64,000 nucleotides of DNA, from the NCBI RefSeq assembly GCF_014287705.1, contig NZ_JACOOY010000006.1, positions 131,858 through 195,857 on the forward strand, read 5' to 3'. Positions within the stretch are counted from its first letter, which is position 1. Each line of letters starts with the position of its first letter. The notes beneath the pieces were generated by a model. That model was not told the DNA's origin. It worked only from the letters and a program-made list of their open reading frames with translations, and ran no database searches. Source of the stretch: Dorea_D hominis. GTDB taxonomy: Bacteria > Bacillota > Clostridia > Lachnospirales > Lachnospiraceae. Shown piece by piece: positions 32,462 through 39,924 of this stretch. The translations under genes and the position numbers were made by a program.

Positions 32462-33576
32462 GAGCAGTAGGAATTATTCTAGCGGGTGGCAACAGTTATA
32501 AGATGAAAGAACTTACACAGAAACGTGCAGTGGCAGCAATGCCGATCGCAGGAAGTTACCGGGCGATTGATTTTGCACTCAGTAATATGTCCAACTCACA
32601 TATTCAGAAAGTGGCAGTTTTAACACAATATAATGCCCGTTCGTTGAATGAACATCTGAATTCCTCCAAGTGGTGGGATTTCGGAAGAAAACAGGGCGGA
32701 CTTTATGTATTTACCCCGACAATCACAGCAGATAACGGATACTGGTACAGAGGAACCGCAGATGCGATTTACCAGAATCTTGATTTTTTGAAGAGATGCC
32801 ACGAACCTTACGTTATCATTACATCCGGCGATGCGGTGTATAAGATGGACTATAACAAGGTTCTGGAATATCATATAGCAAAACGCGCAGACATTACGAT
32901 CGTGTGTAAAGAACTTGCTCCAGGAGAGGATGCGAGCCGGTTTGGAACATTGAAGATGAATGATACGATGCGCGTGGAAGAATTTGAAGAGAAGCCGATG
33001 GTGGCTAAGTCCAACACTATTTCCACCGGGATTTATGTGATCAGGAGAAGACATCTGATCGATATGATCGAGCACTGTGCGGAAGAGGACAGACATGATT
33101 TTGTGACCGATATTCTCATCAGATACAAGAATCTGAAGAAAATATATGGTTATAAAATAAAAGACTACTGGAACAGTATTTCGACCGTGGATGCATATTA
33201 TCGGACGAATATGGATTTCCTGAAACCGGAGGTAAGAAACTACTTCTTCAAGGAACAGCCAGATGTGTATTCAAAGGTAAGCGACCTGCCGCCTGCAAAG
33301 TATAATCCGGGTGCGGTTGTAAAGAACAGTTTGATTGCAAGTGGAAGTATTATCAATGGTACCGTCGAAAATTCTATATTATTTAAGAAGACATTCGTCG
33401 GAAACAATTGTGTAATTAAAAATTCTATCATTCTGAATGATGTTTATCTTGGGGACAATACTTATATTGAAAACTGTATTGTAGAAAGTCGTAACACCAT
33501 CAGAGCGAACACAAGGCATGTAGGGGAAGATGGTGTGAAAGTGGTCATCGAAAAGAACGAGAGGTATGTGCTGTAG
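32458..33576 (+). CDS. glgD: glucose-1-phosphate adenylyltransferase, GlgD subunit
   Basis: The 372-residue partner resembles GlgC but lacks its key signatures. The start reads IILAGGNSYKMKELT in place of GGxGxRLxxLT, and the sugar-phosphate site TSGDAVYKMDY replaces SGDHIYKMDY. Overall fold and C-terminal beta-helix (NCVIKNSIILNDVYLG) are kept. GlgD subunits are poorly active alone and raise the affinity of GlgC. The gene is translationally coupled to glgC. Confidence 0.95.
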   Translation: MRAVGIILAGGNSYKMKELTQKRAVAAMPIAGSYRAIDFALSNMSNSHIQKVAVLTQYNARSLNEHLNSSKWWDFGRKQGGLYVFTPTITADNGYWYRGTADAIYQNLDFLKRCHEPYVIITSGDAVYKMDYNKVLEYHIAKRADITIVCKELAPGEDASRFGTLKMNDTMRVEEFEEKPMVAKSNTISTGIYVIRRRHLIDMIEHCAEEDRHDFVTDILIRYKNLKKIYGYKIKDYWNSISTVDAYYRTNMDFLKPEVRNYFFKEQPDVYSKVSDLPPAKYNPGAVVKNSLIASGSIINGTVENSILFKKTFVGNNCVIKNSIILNDVYLGDNTYIENCIVESRNTIRANTRHVGEDGVKVVIEKNERYVL

Positions 33577-33618
33577 AAAGATTACAGTACAGCGGCTGAA
33601 AGAAAGGGGCTAGAACAA

Positions 33619-33894
33619 ATGCAGATTACAGATGTACGAGTGAGAAAGGTAGCAAAGGAGGGCAAATTAAAGGCGGTTGTCTCGATCACAATGGATGAAG
33701 AATTTGTCATTCATGATATCAAAGTGATTGAAGGCGAGAAGGGACTTTTCATTGCTATGCCAAGCAAGAAGTCATTGGACGGAGAGTACCGTGATATTGC
33801 GCATCCGATCAATTCCGGAACGAGAGAGCGTATCCAGAATATTATTCTTAGCAAGTATGAAGAAGCAATGAGTAAAGAAGTTATGGAAGCGTAG
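33619..33894 (+). CDS. spoVG: septation/sporulation regulator SpoVG
   Basis: The 91-residue protein matches SpoVG over its length: MQITDVRVRKV, MDEEFVIHDIKVIEGEKGLFIAMPSKK, YRDIAHPINSGTR. SpoVG is a small DNA- and RNA-binding protein affecting sporulation, septation and envelope genes. It lies 42 bases after glgD behind AAAGGGG and is followed by a strong terminator, so it may share the glg transcript. Confidence 0.96.
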   Translation: MQITDVRVRKVAKEGKLKAVVSITMDEEFVIHDIKVIEGEKGLFIAMPSKKSLDGEYRDIAHPINSGTRERIQNIILSKYEEAMSKEVMEA

Positions 33895-33930
33895 CCGCTA
33901 TCATATAAACTGATTAAGAAATGAAATGTT

Positions 33931-33972
33931 TAAGGACGGAAGAAATGCATCTCTTCCGTCCTTAAAATTTTT
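33931..33972 (+). terminator. rho-independent terminator
   Basis: TAAGGACGGAAGA pairs with TCTTCCGTCCTTA around a small loop (33931-33964) and is followed by AAATTTTTC. Confidence 0.85.
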
Positions 33973-34074
33973 CTTGTAAAAGAGAAAGAATCATCGCACT
34001 TTAGTGCGACTGCCCGTTTTGTTGCAGATGTCATAGTATTTAGAAGTATGCTCATATCGGGTTGGTCATCAAAA

Positions 34075-34920
34075 TCAGGCTAGTAAAGAAAAATGCATTT
34101 TTTTATGTGTGACAGGATGTGTAAATTCAAGTTTATATGCACACAGACATAATGTCTGCCATCCTTTTTTTGCACGGCAGCCTGGATTGTATTTTGTGTC
34201 GCCGACGATCGGGCATCCGATAGCGGCGAGCTGGCAGCGGATCTGATGAAAGCGTCCGGTGTCCAGATGGATTTTGAGAAGTGTCTTCGTGGACTGCCCG
34301 TTGTCCACAGAGGTGCTGCTTGAAAAAATATCCTGGATGTCTGAAGTATGCTCATCCCCGGTGTTTACGGGATTTTTACTGAAAAAAATATCTTCGGAAT
34401 TTGTGTTGATAGTATCTGGAGTGGAACGGGAAGTATCTGTGAAAAAATCTCGTAACTCATTATGGATTTCGTAGAAGAGGCGAGCTTTTTTTGCGCCTTT
34501 CTTTTTTGCATCACAGACAGACGCAGTGTTAGTCTGCAGATTTTTATACAAATAATTTTCCAGTGTTCCAGAAGTGTCAGACGGAATTCCGTTTGTCAGG
34601 GCAAGATAATATTTTCCAAAATCACCATTCTGAAGCTGGCGGTTTAAATCTTTTGCGGCAGCAGGTGTTTTGGCAAAGACAAGAATACCGCGGACTGGCT
34701 GGTCCAGTCTGTGTATTACTGCGAGATATGGCTCGCTTTTATCAGAAGATGTTTCATAAATGTGGCGTTTGATCAGATTTACCATATCAGGCGAACCAAT
34801 ACGGCGGCTCTGCGTTGCTGTGCCGTGCGGTTTTTCACATACGATAATATCGGAATCCTCGAATAAAATATTTAAAGTAGAATTATTTTTTCTGTAATTT
34901 TTTTGAATATGATTCTGCAT
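34075..34920 (-). CDS. RluA-family pseudouridine synthase
   Basis: The 281-residue protein has the catalytic aspartate in VIHRLDQPVRGILVFAKT, then GKYYLAL and the C-terminal LDTGRFHQIRCQLAAIGCPIVGDTKYN. No S4 domain is present. An insert of about 55 residues between the two halves (about residues 160-215; polar, with repeated IFSSS/IFFSK-like patches) is unusual for the family and looks disordered. It modifies rRNA or tRNA uridines; the target cannot be predicted. Confidence 0.9.
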   Translation of the reverse strand: MQNHIQKNYRKNNSTLNILFEDSDIIVCEKPHGTATQSRRIGSPDMVNLIKRHIYETSSDKSEPYLAVIHRLDQPVRGILVFAKTPAAAKDLNRQLQNGDFGKYYLALTNGIPSDTSGTLENYLYKNLQTNTASVCDAKKKGAKKARLFYEIHNELRDFFTDTSRSTPDTINTNSEDIFFSKNPVNTGDEHTSDIQDIFSSSTSVDNGQSTKTLLKIHLDTGRFHQIRCQLAAIGCPIVGDTKYNPGCRAKKGWQTLCLCAYKLEFTHPVTHKKMHFSLLA

Positions 34921-35309
34921 GAATGATTTCCTCCTGTCAGAAATCTGGATTTCTTTTTTTATTTAAGCACAGAGCTATGGAATATGCAAATAAATTATAG
35001 CGGGATTGCCGGGAAATACAAATGCAGGAGGCTGACTTGAAAAAGTAAATTCCAGTGCGGAACTAAATTCCACTCATACTTTAAAAGTTGTGACTTTTAT
35101 TGAATTTCTACATTGTAATTTGTTGTGCATATGCAAAATATAGAGTAGAGCCTTGATAGAATGATTTATTTTGTGTTAAGTGTTTTACATATGTGCATTT
35201 AGAGCTTGCAAGATTAAATTCTAATTATGCAGGAGTAAATTCCATCATGGAGATTAAGAGTGGAGTTTAAATTTTCAATTTAGGAGCGAAAAATAATCAT
35301 GCTAGCTGC
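34921..35309. other. AT-rich non-coding stretch with TAAATTCCA repeats
   Basis: No gene is seen. The nonamer TAAATTCCA occurs at 35046, 35064 and 35236 on the plus strand. A related inverted form (GAGTGGAGTTTAAATT) occurs at about 35260-35276. The spacing is irregular. It may be a regulator-binding cluster upstream of the proS leader or eroded DNA. Confidence 0.4.
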
Positions 35310-35338
35310 TTGACAAAAGAAAAACCATAGATTAAAAT
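35310..35338 (+). promoter_or_regulatory. promoter of the T-box leader
   Basis: TTGACA (35310-35315), a 17-bp spacer and TAAAAT (35333-35338). Confidence 0.75.
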
Positions 35339-35344
35339 TATGAG

Positions 35345-35597
35345 CAATTCCATAAATAATATGGCGATGAAGAGAATTAGTACATGGTAGCGGGCAGCAG
35401 AGAGGACATCATAATGGTGAAAGATGTCTGGCAGGCGCACTGTGGAACCGGTCTTGGAGCCACTGTATGAAAATACAGCGTTTCCGTCAGCGTTAATGAT
35501 GAATGAAGAGAACTGCAAAAGGGTTGCAGTTAACTAGGGTGGTACCGCCGAGCTTTTCGGTCCCTTTTTAGGGAGCTGAAAGGTCCGGCGTTTTTTA
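35345..35597 (+). promoter_or_regulatory. T-box riboswitch (proline class)
   Basis: The T-box sequence AACTAGGGTGGTACCGCC is at 35532-35549, preceded by a stem I with AGTA and AGAGGACATC / GATGTC distal elements. A candidate specifier CCG (Pro) sits at 35448-35450 after GAA. A long terminator follows: CGCCG...CGGCG enclosing GAGCTTTTCGG/CTGAAAGGTC-type pairing and TCCCT/AGGGA, then TTTTTT at about 35591-35596. Uncharged tRNA-Pro would favour read-through into proS. The specifier call is less sure than the class. Confidence 0.85.
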
Positions 35598-35696
35598 TTA
35601 TGGCGACGAGGAAAATGTACCATGCTTGCATGATCACATTTGACGATCGCTAATCAGCGGATAAAACTTGAAAAGCGTGTTTTATGCTATCGCTAT
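35598..35696. repeat. intergenic repeat family B, copy 1
   Basis: TTATGGCGACGAGG, then a hairpin around CATGCTTGCATG, CGCTAATCAGCG, ATAAAACTTG and GCGTGTTTTAT. It aligns at over 80 percent by eye with 43457-43555. It starts immediately at the T-run of the T-box terminator. Confidence 0.75.
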
Positions 35697-35849
35697 CATT
35701 ATTGTCCTGACCACCGGAGAAAATTGTCAGTGGCAGGTTCTGTAGATGTTTTATTAGGATGATGTTGAAATCGAAACCTTTCACCATGTTTTTCGCTTAT
35801 AGGCTTACAACGTAGTGAGTACCAGGTGATTTTATTTATGAGCAGATTC
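35697..35849. other. non-coding middle part of a composite repeat unit
   Basis: About 150 bases between family B and family C elements. A minus-strand open frame crosses it, but there is no start signal or recognisable product. It may be the interior of a single MITE-like insertion covering about 35598-35960. Confidence 0.35.
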
Positions 35850-35950
35850 GCAAACGATCTATGTTCCACATCAGGGCTTGCTAAATGAGTGTTATAGTCG
35901 TTCCGTAATGCGGCTGGTGCAAGACATGTGTCAAAGCATATTATATTTTT
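35850..35950 (+). repeat. intergenic repeat family C, copy 2
   Basis: Related to 13846-13946: GTTCCACATCAGGGC, TTGCTAAATGAG, and an eroded hairpin ACATGTGTCAAAGCATATT before a T-run. The order of motifs is the same in both copies. Confidence 0.55.
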
Positions 35951-36034
35951 TTCTGGCACTGTAAAAATGTTGGATTTATATTTGTGGCTTTATAAAAGGA
36001 GCTCCCAGAATAAAGTAGAAAAGGAGAAAGAAAG

Positions 36035-37474
36035 ATGGCAAAAGAAAAATTAGTAAAAAATATCACATCTCGTGACGAAGATTTCGCACAGTGGTACACA
36101 GACGTTGTACGTGAAGCAAATCTTTGTGATTATTCCAGCGTAAAAGGATGCATGAACTACTTACCGAATGGTTATGCGATCTGGGAACTGATCCAGTCAG
36201 ATCTGGACAGACGTTTTAAAGAAACAGGTGTAGAGAATGTATACCTGCCGGTTCTGATTCCGGAAGAACTTCTTGAGAAAGAAGCAGATCACGTAGAAGG
36301 ATTTGCACCGGAAGTTGCATGGGTAACACATGGTGGAATGGAGAGATTACAGGAAAGATTATGTATTCGTCCGACATCTGAGACATTATTCTGTGACCTG
36401 TGGGCAAAAACAGTAAAATCATACAGAGATCTTCCGAAGGTATGGAACCAGTGGAACTCCGTACTGCGCTGGGAGAAGACAACAAGACCGTTCTTACGTT
36501 CCAGAGAGTTTTTATGGCAGGAAGGCCATACACTTCATGCAACATACGAAGAAGCTGAAGAAAGAACAATTCAGATGTGGGAAGTTTATAAGGATTGCTA
36601 TAAAGAGACAATGGCTATTCCATTCGTAGCAGGAAGAAAGGCAGAACACGAGAAATTCGCAGGAGCAGAAGACACATATACGATTGAAGCACTGATGCAT
36701 GACGGAAAAGCACTTCAGTCTGCGACAAGTCATTTCTTCGGAAGCGGATTCCCGGATGCATTTGATATTAAATATGTAGATAAAAATAATGAATTACACA
36801 GTGCTTATGAGACATCATGGGGATGGTCTACAAGAAGTATCGGAGCACTTATTATGGTTCACGGTGATGACGACGGACTTGTATTACCACCGCATGTTGC
36901 ACCGGTAGAATGTAGAGTCATTCCGATCGCACAGCACAAAGAAGGCGTTCTGGACAGATCATATGCACTGTTTGATGAGCTGAAAAAAGCAGGATACAGA
37001 GTGAAGATTGATGATTCCGACAAGAGCCCGGGATGGAAATTCTCTGAGCAGGAGATCCTCGGAATCCCGACACGTATCGAGATTGGACCAAAAGATATCG
37101 AGAAGAATCAGGTTGTAGTTGTACGTCGTGACAATCGTGAGAAGATCGTTGTATCTCTGGATGAGATTGCTGTAAAACTGCGTGAAATCCTTGAACAGGA
37201 ACAGCAGGATATGTACAACCGCGCAGAAGAGTTCCTGAACAGCCACATCGATACAGCAACAACAATGGACGAAATGGTAGAGAAGTTCAAAGCAAATCGT
37301 GGATTTGTTAAAGCCTGCTGGTGCGGAGATCCAGAATGTGAAGGCGAAGTAAAATATCTGACAGGCGGAGCAGCAACCAGATGTCTGATTGAAGATGAAG
37401 AATTTATTTCCGACAAATGTATCTATTGTGGAAAACCTGCAAAACAGATGGCATATTGGGGAAAATCTTATTAA
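36035..37474 (+). CDS. proS: prolyl-tRNA synthetase (short, ProS type 3)
   Basis: The 479-residue class II synthetase lacks the editing domain inserted in bacterial-type enzymes of about 570 residues. It has the archaeal/eukaryal-like C-terminal zinc-binding extension with CWCG, CEGE, CIYCG and a final tyrosine (KSY). Motifs include ENVYLPVLIPEE, RPTSETLFCDLW, TRPFLRSREFLWQEGHT and SATSHFFGSGF. AAAGGAGAAAG lies before the ATG. Regulation should come from the T-box, although about 440 bases of repeat DNA lie between its terminator and this gene. Confidence 0.96.
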   Translation: MAKEKLVKNITSRDEDFAQWYTDVVREANLCDYSSVKGCMNYLPNGYAIWELIQSDLDRRFKETGVENVYLPVLIPEELLEKEADHVEGFAPEVAWVTHGGMERLQERLCIRPTSETLFCDLWAKTVKSYRDLPKVWNQWNSVLRWEKTTRPFLRSREFLWQEGHTLHATYEEAEERTIQMWEVYKDCYKETMAIPFVAGRKAEHEKFAGAEDTYTIEALMHDGKALQSATSHFFGSGFPDAFDIKYVDKNNELHSAYETSWGWSTRSIGALIMVHGDDDGLVLPPHVAPVECRVIPIAQHKEGVLDRSYALFDELKKAGYRVKIDDSDKSPGWKFSEQEILGIPTRIEIGPKDIEKNQVVVVRRDNREKIVVSLDEIAVKLREILEQEQQDMYNRAEEFLNSHIDTATTMDEMVEKFKANRGFVKACWCGDPECEGEVKYLTGGAATRCLIEDEEFISDKCIYCGKPAKQMAYWGKSY

Positions 37475-37483
37475 AATATAATT

Positions 37484-37517
37484 GGGGACGGGGATTTTCT
37501 AGAAAATCCCCGTCCCC
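37484..37517. repeat. REP palindrome copy 2 (after proS, left of RAYT)
   Basis: Perfect palindrome GGGGACGGGG - ATTTTCTAGAAAAT - CCCCGTCCCC, flanked by AATT on both sides. Confidence 0.95.
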
Positions 37518-37558
37518 AATTGAAAAAGACCTGTCCCTTTTTAGGAAAGGAGACAGGA

Positions 37559-38329
37559 ATGCCTCGTAAATCAAGGAAGAAAAGTATATCAGATATTTAT
37601 CATGTAACTAATCGAGGAGTCAATCATTTATCTATATTTGCACAAAACCGAGAAAAAGGACGAATGTTAAATTTGATTCGGGAGAATTGTGACAAATATC
37701 ATGTGGGCATATATTCTTATTGCATCATGCCCAATCATTTTCACCTTTTAATAAAAGCAAGTTTATCAGATTTATCAGCATTTATGGCTGTTATATCATC
37801 AAAATATGCATCATATTATAATTATAAACATAAAAGATCAGGAGTTGTTTTTCAAAATCGTTTTCAAAGCCAGTGCATAGAAGATGCCAATTATTTTTGG
37901 AACTGTTTGCGCTATATTCATTTGAATCCCGTAAAGGCAAAATTATGTAAAGATCCAAGATCATATAAATATGGAAGCATGAATGAATTATGTAAAATAA
38001 GAAAAAAAGAGATCTTGGATGAAAATGTATATAAAAAAATCAAGGAATTTTTTGGAACAGCAGAGCAGTTCTGGGCATTTCATAATTTGCCGGATAGTAG
38101 TAACAAGCTATTATTTATTGATATAAAGGAAGAAGAATTTGATCAAATGAAAGAGATTGCTGTAGAGATATTAAAAAGTATGTCACAGCAATATAAAGAA
38201 TCTATGAAGGAAATATTAGAATACTCAGCAATGAGAAACGAATTTGATCGAAAAATAAAAACGGCTCTTAATATTTCACAATGTATGGTGGAAAACATAA
38301 GAAAACAAGTGTTAGAAGAAATATATTAG
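37559..38329 (+). CDS. REP-associated tyrosine transposase (Y1, IS200-like)
   Basis: The 256-residue protein has the Y1/HUH transposase fold: IYHVTNRG at the N-terminus, the metal-binding HUH motif in MPNHFHLL (H60, H62), and YASYYNYKH with probable catalytic tyrosine Y86, then GVVFQNRFQS and CLRYIHLNPVKAKL. The last three are hallmarks of the RAYT group rather than plain IS200. A C-terminal extension of about 90 residues ends in an HTH-like segment. RAYTs cut and join single-stranded REP hairpins. ATG 37559 has AAAGGAGACAGG upstream. It is AT-rich, with many AAA and ATA codons, unlike its neighbours. Confidence 0.92.
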   Translation: MPRKSRKKSISDIYHVTNRGVNHLSIFAQNREKGRMLNLIRENCDKYHVGIYSYCIMPNHFHLLIKASLSDLSAFMAVISSKYASYYNYKHKRSGVVFQNRFQSQCIEDANYFWNCLRYIHLNPVKAKLCKDPRSYKYGSMNELCKIRKKEILDENVYKKIKEFFGTAEQFWAFHNLPDSSNKLLFIDIKEEEFDQMKEIAVEILKSMSQQYKESMKEILEYSAMRNEFDRKIKTALNISQCMVENIRKQVLEEIY

Positions 38330-38356
38330 ATAATTAGGGACAGGTCTTTTTGAATT

Positions 38357-38390
38357 GGGGACGGGGATTTTCTGGAAAAACCCCGTCCCC
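38357..38390. repeat. REP palindrome copy 3 (right of RAYT)
   Basis: Same 10-bp arms with spacer ATTTTCTGGAAAAA; flanked by AATT on both sides. Confidence 0.95.
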
Positions 38391-38443
38391 AATTCAAAAA
38401 TGTGGTATGATAAAATGGAATGTGGATAAGTGGAGGTAAAAAT

Positions 38444-39772
38444 GTGGAATATTTAGAATTACAATTACCAGAGAATGTGCAGAAGATTATCACTACATTG
38501 CAGATGTATGGTTATGAAGCGTATGCAGTTGGTGGGTGTGTAAGAGATTCACTTTTAAATAGAACGCCGGGTGACTGGGACATCACAACATCTGCGATGC
38601 CCGGAGAGACAAAATCTTTATTTGATAAAACATTTGACACAGGGATTGAACACGGTACAGTGACGGTTGTATTTGGCAGAGAGGGATATGAAGTTACAAC
38701 GTACCGGATTGACGGGGAATATACCGACAGCAGACATCCGAGGGAAGTGACGTTTACAAGAAGCCTGAAAGAGGATTTGCTGCGCAGAGATTTTACAATC
38801 AATGCAATGGCATACAATGATAAAGACGGACTGATTGATATTTTCGGAGGAAAAGAGGATCTGCAAAGGAAATGTATCCGGTGTGTGGGAAATGCCAAAG
38901 AACGTTTCAGCGAAGATGCACTCAGAATCTTGCGAGGTGTGCGTTTTGCTGCACAGCTGGGATTTGATATTTCAGAAGATACAAAAGAAGGTATGCGTGA
39001 GCTGGCACCAACACTTAGAAATATCAGTGCGGAACGGATACAGGTGGAGCTTGTGAAGATGCTCACTTCCGACCGACCGGAGTTACTTAAAATGGCATGG
39101 GAATTGAAAATTACACAGATATTTCTGCCAGAATTTGATCGTATGATGGAAACGATACAGGAGACACCGCACCATATGTATAACGTGGGTGAACATACAC
39201 TGCATGCGATGAAAAATGTACGTGCAGATAAGATACTGCGTTTGACTATGCTTTTACACGACACAGGAAAACCAGCTCTAAAAACGATGGATGCAAATGG
39301 AGTTGCACATTTTAAAAAACATGCGGCAGAGAGTGAGAAAATTGCCGGACGTGTATTAAAGCGCCTGAAATTCGATAATGATACATTGCGTAAAGTGACA
39401 AAACTTGTAAAATATCACGATTACCGCATGGAAGCAACGGAAAAAAATGTGCGGCGCGCGATGAATATTATAGGTGAAGAATTATTTCCATATTATATGG
39501 AAGTAAGGCGTGCGGATGTACTTGCGCAGAGCCTGTACAAAAGAGAAGAAAAAATACAGAATCTGGACGAAATAGAAGAGTTATACCGGAAAATTGTCGC
39601 ACTTGGGCAGTGTGTATCTTTGAAAACACTGGCAGTAAACGGAAGTGATTTGATTGCAGCAGGAATGAAGCCGGGTAAAAAAATCGGAGAAAAATTAGAA
39701 GAATTGCTGGAACTTGTAATTGACGATCCGGATATGAATACAAAAGAAAAGTTATTCCAATATTTGGGATAA
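38444..39772 (+). CDS. cca: CCA tRNA nucleotidyltransferase with HD domain
   Basis: The enzyme adds or repairs the CCA end of tRNA. The 442-residue protein has AVGGCVRDSLLNRTPGDWDI with the catalytic acidic pair, YRIDGEYTDSRHP, LRRDFTINAMAY, FSEDALRILRGVRFA, and a C-terminal HD domain (MLLHDTGKP, HDYRMEA). The GTG at 38444 is the likely start because GTGGAGGT is well spaced before it; the ATG two bases earlier is out of frame and stops after four codons. Confidence 0.95.
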   Translation: MEYLELQLPENVQKIITTLQMYGYEAYAVGGCVRDSLLNRTPGDWDITTSAMPGETKSLFDKTFDTGIEHGTVTVVFGREGYEVTTYRIDGEYTDSRHPREVTFTRSLKEDLLRRDFTINAMAYNDKDGLIDIFGGKEDLQRKCIRCVGNAKERFSEDALRILRGVRFAAQLGFDISEDTKEGMRELAPTLRNISAERIQVELVKMLTSDRPELLKMAWELKITQIFLPEFDRMMETIQETPHHMYNVGEHTLHAMKNVRADKILRLTMLLHDTGKPALKTMDANGVAHFKKHAAESEKIAGRVLKRLKFDNDTLRKVTKLVKYHDYRMEATEKNVRRAMNIIGEELFPYYMEVRRADVLAQSLYKREEKIQNLDEIEELYRKIVALGQCVSLKTLAVNGSDLIAAGMKPGKKIGEKLEELLELVIDDPDMNTKEKLFQYLG

Positions 39773-39819
39773 CTAAGTGTATAAATGTGTGAATAAGTAA
39801 GTGGATAAAGTAACCAAAA

Positions 39820-39853
39820 GGGGACGGGGATTTTCTAGAAAATCCCCGTCCCC
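39820..39853. repeat. REP palindrome copy 4 (after cca)
   Basis: Perfect core with ATTTTCTAGAAAAT spacer; the palindrome extends to ACCAAAA/TTTTGGT, for a total of 46 bp (39814-39859). Confidence 0.95.
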
Positions 39854-39858
39854 TTTTG

Positions 39859-39887
39859 GTATATTCACGCCTGCTTTTACATACATT
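39859..39887 (+). promoter_or_regulatory. candidate sigma-E-type sporulation promoter for the cotS-like gene
   Basis: GTATATT (39859-39865), 14 bp and CATACATT (39880-39887) match the sigma-E/sigma-K pattern of a -35 near CATATT and -10 CATACANT. The start would be about 30 bases before the ATG at 39925. The -35 half overlaps the arm flank of REP copy 4. Confidence 0.5.
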
Positions 39888-39924
39888 TAGAAAGAATATG
39901 ATATGTAAAGTGCAGGGGATAGAT

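Larger units (their letters stand above)
37480..38394. mobile_element. RAYT cassette framed by inverted REP repeats
   Basis: The transposase gene is bracketed by two full REP palindromes (37484-37517 and 38357-38390). Inside these is a perfect 16-bp inverted repeat: AAAAAGACCTGTCCCT at 37523-37538 and its complement at 38336-38351. Each side is therefore a REP palindrome plus a GGGACAGGTC half-site pointing inward. The cassette sits between proS and cca and has much lower GC than both. Confidence 0.85.

Noticed and set aside
35297..35518. 73-codon minus-strand frame
   Set aside because: It is antisense to the T-box leader; its open frame is a by-product of the RNA structure and it has no ribosome binding site.
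35699..35959. 86-codon minus-strand frame in the proS upstream region
   Set aside because: It crosses repeat family DNA, has no start signal and no recognisable domain; similar frames occur in repeat copies by chance.
38512..39264. 250-codon minus-strand frame
   Set aside because: Fully antisense to cca, serine-rich and without any domain.
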